64,000 bases of DNA, taken from contig CM057231.1 in NCBI GenBank assembly GCA_029891385.1, positions 20,057,300 through 20,121,299 on the forward strand. The letters run 5' to 3'. Both the position numbers and the translations under genes were made by a program. This DNA is from Erythroxylum novogranatense. Its lineage: Eukaryota > Streptophyta > Magnoliopsida > Malpighiales > Erythroxylaceae. The notes under the pieces were generated by a model, which was given only the letters and a program-made list of their open reading frames with translations, made no database searches and was not told the DNA's origin. This document shows positions 61,087 through 64,000 of the stretch, one piece after another; positions within the stretch are counted from its first letter, which is position 1, and every line of letters begins with the position of its first letter.

Positions 61087-62740
61087 CTAACTTTCGCTTG
61101 GCAAAGTATCTAGAGTTGGTTCTGCCATCTGCGTGTCTGACTCGATATTGGTTGCCTGTACTACATTTGAGTCTGGTGCCGAGTCGAGAGGTCTTGACGG
61201 GGGTACCATTTGATGTTGACTGGTCGAGGAAGAGGCTTCATGACTACAGTCTCTAGTGGGTTCGGCCTCCATGTCTTTGCACCACGAGTCCTCATGAATG
61301 GGCAGCCTGATAAATGAATCTTGTGGTATCACCTCGGCATGTGATGAAATTTTTAGAGCCACCTTTGAGGTGATTGGGCTTAGGGTCGGCTGGGAAGTGG
61401 GCTGGGTGGGCAATGGAGTAGTAGGCTGGCTGGCGTAGGTTTGGATCTGGAGAGGGATGGCAATGGGCTTGGCCTTGGCTGGGTAAGGCCTGTCCACCTA
61501 CAACGTCGTGTTGCTGGGCGTGTTAAACGCTCCCTTCCTAACCAAAAATGATGTTCTCTTCATCCTTTGTTCTTTAGACGCTGTTGGTCTTAGGGATTTT
61601 TCCCTAGTTCGAGTGGTTTCCAGTGCGATTTGGGGAGCTGTGGGGAACATGTCCTCAGAGGTGTGAGGAGTGACTATTGCTATGTTCAACGGCTCTAAAT
61701 TTGTCAGAGTTGCGTAATGTGAACCTTGGAGAGAGATGTTGGGGGTGGTGGTTGTCCAGTCTTGTCGGCGAGACGGTGGGAGAGTGAGCTGTCGGTGAGG
61801 GTGTCTCTGCACCTGCATCCATGGCCTGAACGCCAGTAAGTTGGGGTGTTTTGGGGATGGTTCTCTGCGACTCTCTGGTTGTGGCGTCGACAGTTGGTCG
61901 ATGGTAGGGTTCACAACGTCGGGTTAGTTGGGTGGGTGTTTAGGGCATGTTGATGCGTTATGACCGACCAATCCACAGCAAAGGCAGAAGGGGGTAGGCC
62001 CTCGTATGCCATTTTGATGGATTCTCCATCTAATTCGATGATGGATCTTAGAGGTAAGCTAAGGTCGATGTCGACAGCTACACAGGCAAATTTTCCTTGG
62101 TACATATTTTGTGTTGTTGTGGATTTTCACAGTTCTTCCCACTAAATTGCCTAGAGCTGTGAGGATGGATGGGTGACATCGAGCTACTAGAAGTTCGAGG
62201 AAGCGGATCCATGTGACCACATGTGTGATTTTGTTAGTGTTCGGACAAAACTCTAGGTACCAAGGTTGGAGAGACAGAGCGTGACCCGTGATGATCCATG
62301 GACCATAAGTTAGAGTCTGAATGTAATCATCCTCCTCTATGAACTTGATTAGGTAAAAATCGTTTTCTAAGTCAACCAACTTTATGGGTCCTTTGGGTGT
62401 CCACAGTGTAATCAATCTTGCTTTGAGTAAATTGAATCTTATTATGCGTCCAAGTAATTTGATCACCATTGTATTTGCCCAAGCTTGATCAAGTTTTTCT
62501 TTAAATGTGTTAGAGAGCTCTATTCCCAAATCATATTCTCCTTTTATGATGGCGATATCGCCATTTGTGATTTTAATATGTTCCTCCTCTGGCCATTCCA
62601 TTTCTCTCACTCCTGATCCAGAGTTGGAAGGGCCAGATATTATTGCGCTGTAACTTGGTTACGAGCTCTGGCCAGTAGGTGCAGGAAGAAGGGGGTCTTC
62701 CTCCCTCTCCCGTAATCGAACCTTCTTTGCAACATGGCCA
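61087..62740 (-). pseudogene. LINE ORF1: DUF4283 and zinc knuckle
   Basis: The minus-strand open stretch 62610-62059 has the DUF4283 pattern (LLGRIIRFNLLKARLITLW, FYLIKFIEEDDYIQTL, GPWIITGHALSLQPW, ITHVVTWIRF), an RNA-binding-like domain of plant LINE ORF1. A zinc knuckle CLCCGLVGHNASTC follows near 61990-61945 in a shifted frame, then a Pro/Ser/Thr-rich tail (61914-61087). An in-frame stop precedes DUF4283 near 62655, and frameshifts divide the parts. Confidence 0.8.
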
Positions 62741-62891
62741 TCGTGGCTAGTTGGGTTGGGAGCATTTTCTACGGTGGCTAATCGTCATTCTCTTTTATAG
62801 AACAGATTGTTATTCATAAATATGGTTGAAGACTACTGTTGAGGAAATATAATATATAACAGATAGTCGGTTGACATGACAGGGTAGTCAC

Positions 62892-63456
62892 CAGTGCCGG
62901 CCTTGGGCAAGGCCCAACAGGGCACCTGCCCAGGGCCCATGATGAGGAGGGGCCCTAATCTCATAGTAAAAACTTTTTTTTAAAGATATAAATAAAAGAA
63001 TATTAATCAAATTAAGCTCGAAAAGAATTGCCTACAAGACAACAGCACAAACCCAATAATTGAGTAACATGCAGGCCCATTAACGATGTATTTATCATGT
63101 CCTTCCTTTCAGAGCTAGTAACACATTCAGTACTAGAAAGAGTCTCCTCCTTTCTCATGGTAAGAGACTCATTCAATAACATATTGGTCAATCAAGTCGC
63201 AGTATATGCTGGCCCATTTCCTATCAACTGCATAGATTTTGTAAAGATGCCACGTTCTTAGAAGAAAATTAAATGTTATAATTATTTAATATTTGATTCA
63301 ATATGTTCACTTATAAATTGAGTCATTTATGTTTCATACAAATATGTAAACTTAAATATACTACCGATTTATTAAGGCCTTTCTTTTATTTCGTTCAATT
63401 TATTAGAGTTATTTTTTATTTCGCCCCGGGCCTATAAAATGATAGGAATGGCCCTG
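62892..63456. mobile_element. hAT-like non-autonomous element (565 bp)
   Basis: The ends are cagtgccggcc... and ...ggccctg, imperfect inverted CAG(T/G)GCC termini. The flanks are gtagtcac (62884-62891) and atagtcac (63457-63464), an 8-bp target duplication with one mismatch. Termini and duplication length fit the hAT superfamily. The left end is GC-rich with internal inverted blocks (ggccttgggcaaggcc, gggcacctgccc); the middle is AT-rich and has no transposase. Confidence 0.75.
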
Positions 63457-63464
63457 ATAGTCAC

Positions 63465-64000
63465 ATCTGCACATTGGCACCTGATTAAGCTTCAATGCTT
63501 ACCAAAAATGGGACAAGAAAAAACAAAATATCCTAAGCCTTTATATTCTCGATTGCTCATTATAATTTCAAGTGGAACCGTTTGGGAGATTCTCTTCTCC
63601 GTGATGTCTGAAGGCTTCATTATATGTCAACCGAACTATATTCCCTCAGGCCGTCCCAAACAAGGACATTGGAGTTGAGAAATAAATTGATCTAACTTTT
63701 GCAACTACTGATTAACTATATTTTAAGAGATGACTTGATTTACCATTAGAGGTTGTATTGAATGTCCGTCTTCTCGTACAAGTTTTTAATCACAAACTTG
63801 TAGACTTGCCCTAGAACTACCAAAGAGTATAGTATTTTGGGAAGAGTTTAGTCAATAAGACCGTCAAGAATCAAGATGGAACCGCATAAACTGTTCGTCA
63901 TCTAGGGATAAGAGTAATCGAAAATTCAAACCGTATTTAAATAAGGGAATCTGTAGTGGTTTAATGGTTGAATTTAAGAAGCTAAGGACAAGGATTACTC
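63465..64000. other. Unassigned right edge
   Basis: No supported gene or element. A plus-strand open frame, 63439-63678, begins inside the hAT-like element and has no recognisable features. Confidence 0.45.

Larger units (their letters stand above)
56960..62760 (-). mobile_element. L1-type LINE, degenerate
   Basis: Non-LTR retrotransposon on the minus strand with ORF1 (about 62740-61087) and ORF2 (about 61025-57050), in the order typical of plant L1 elements: nucleic-acid-binding ORF1, then endonuclease, RT, zf-RVT and RNase H. Both ORFs have many stops and shifts. The ends are approximate; no poly-A tail or target duplication was recognised, and the 3' end adjoins the pseudogene upstream region. 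Confidence 0.85.

Noticed and set aside
63439..63678. 79-codon plus-strand frame at the right edge
   Set aside because: It starts inside the hAT-like element and crosses its target duplication, so it is not a conserved gene.

Overview
The window is nuclear DNA from a flowering plant, most likely a eudicot. It is AT-rich. The one intact host gene has a GT-AG intron, a TATA box and a plant-specific cell-wall product. Almost everything else is plant transposable elements: Copia and Gypsy LTR elements, an L1-type LINE, CACTA-type elements and a hAT-type element. I cannot name the species. I saw no tRNA or rRNA gene, CRISPR array or bacterial-type operon.

Layout. 1-10.9 kb is a decayed minus-strand Copia pol relic, split by two Gypsy-type LTR insertions: 853-5517 with TSD taaat, and about 6166-10534. 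10.9-12.4 kb holds a hairpin-rich repeat and a decayed BRCA2-like exon with two BRC-like repeats. 12.4-13.85 kb is a solo LTR with TSD tgaat. 13.85-17.4 kb is unassigned non-coding DNA. 17.4-20.2 kb holds a second hairpin repeat, an LTR, and a minus-strand Copia gag/protease/integrase relic. 21.28-22.04 kb is a small CACTA-type element. 22.79-24.26 kb is the only intact host gene, a secreted lysine/proline-rich protein with a C-terminal Ole e 1 domain. 24.76-26.96 kb is a LINE relic. 26.96-28.36 kb is a second CACTA-type element (TSD tca), followed by a second BRCA2-like fragment.

29.5-54.4 kb is one nested complex. A minus-strand Copia element (A) has a third CACTA-type element (TSD ttc) inside its 3' LTR. 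Its leader holds a complete plus-strand Sirevirus-type Copia element at 36810-45840 (TSD caatt). A then runs into a second, heavily decayed relative (B), giving LTR-A-LTR-B-LTR in one orientation. B ends inside exon 2 of a decayed paralogue of the Ole e 1 gene (54.4-56.8 kb, minus strand). That paralogue is itself split by a solo LTR of the A/B family (TSD ggtgc). 57.0-62.8 kb is a degenerate minus-strand L1-type LINE. 62.9-63.5 kb is a hAT-like non-autonomous element with an 8-bp TSD.

Only the proline-rich gene looks like a working host gene. The Sirevirus gag-pol is broken in several places, but its third ORF (438 codons) is fully open. The most notable points are palindrome clusters in the Sirevirus LTRs that recur ahead of that third ORF, the probable inter-element recombination joining A and B, two BRCA2-like fragments, and a split pair of Ole e 1 paralogues.
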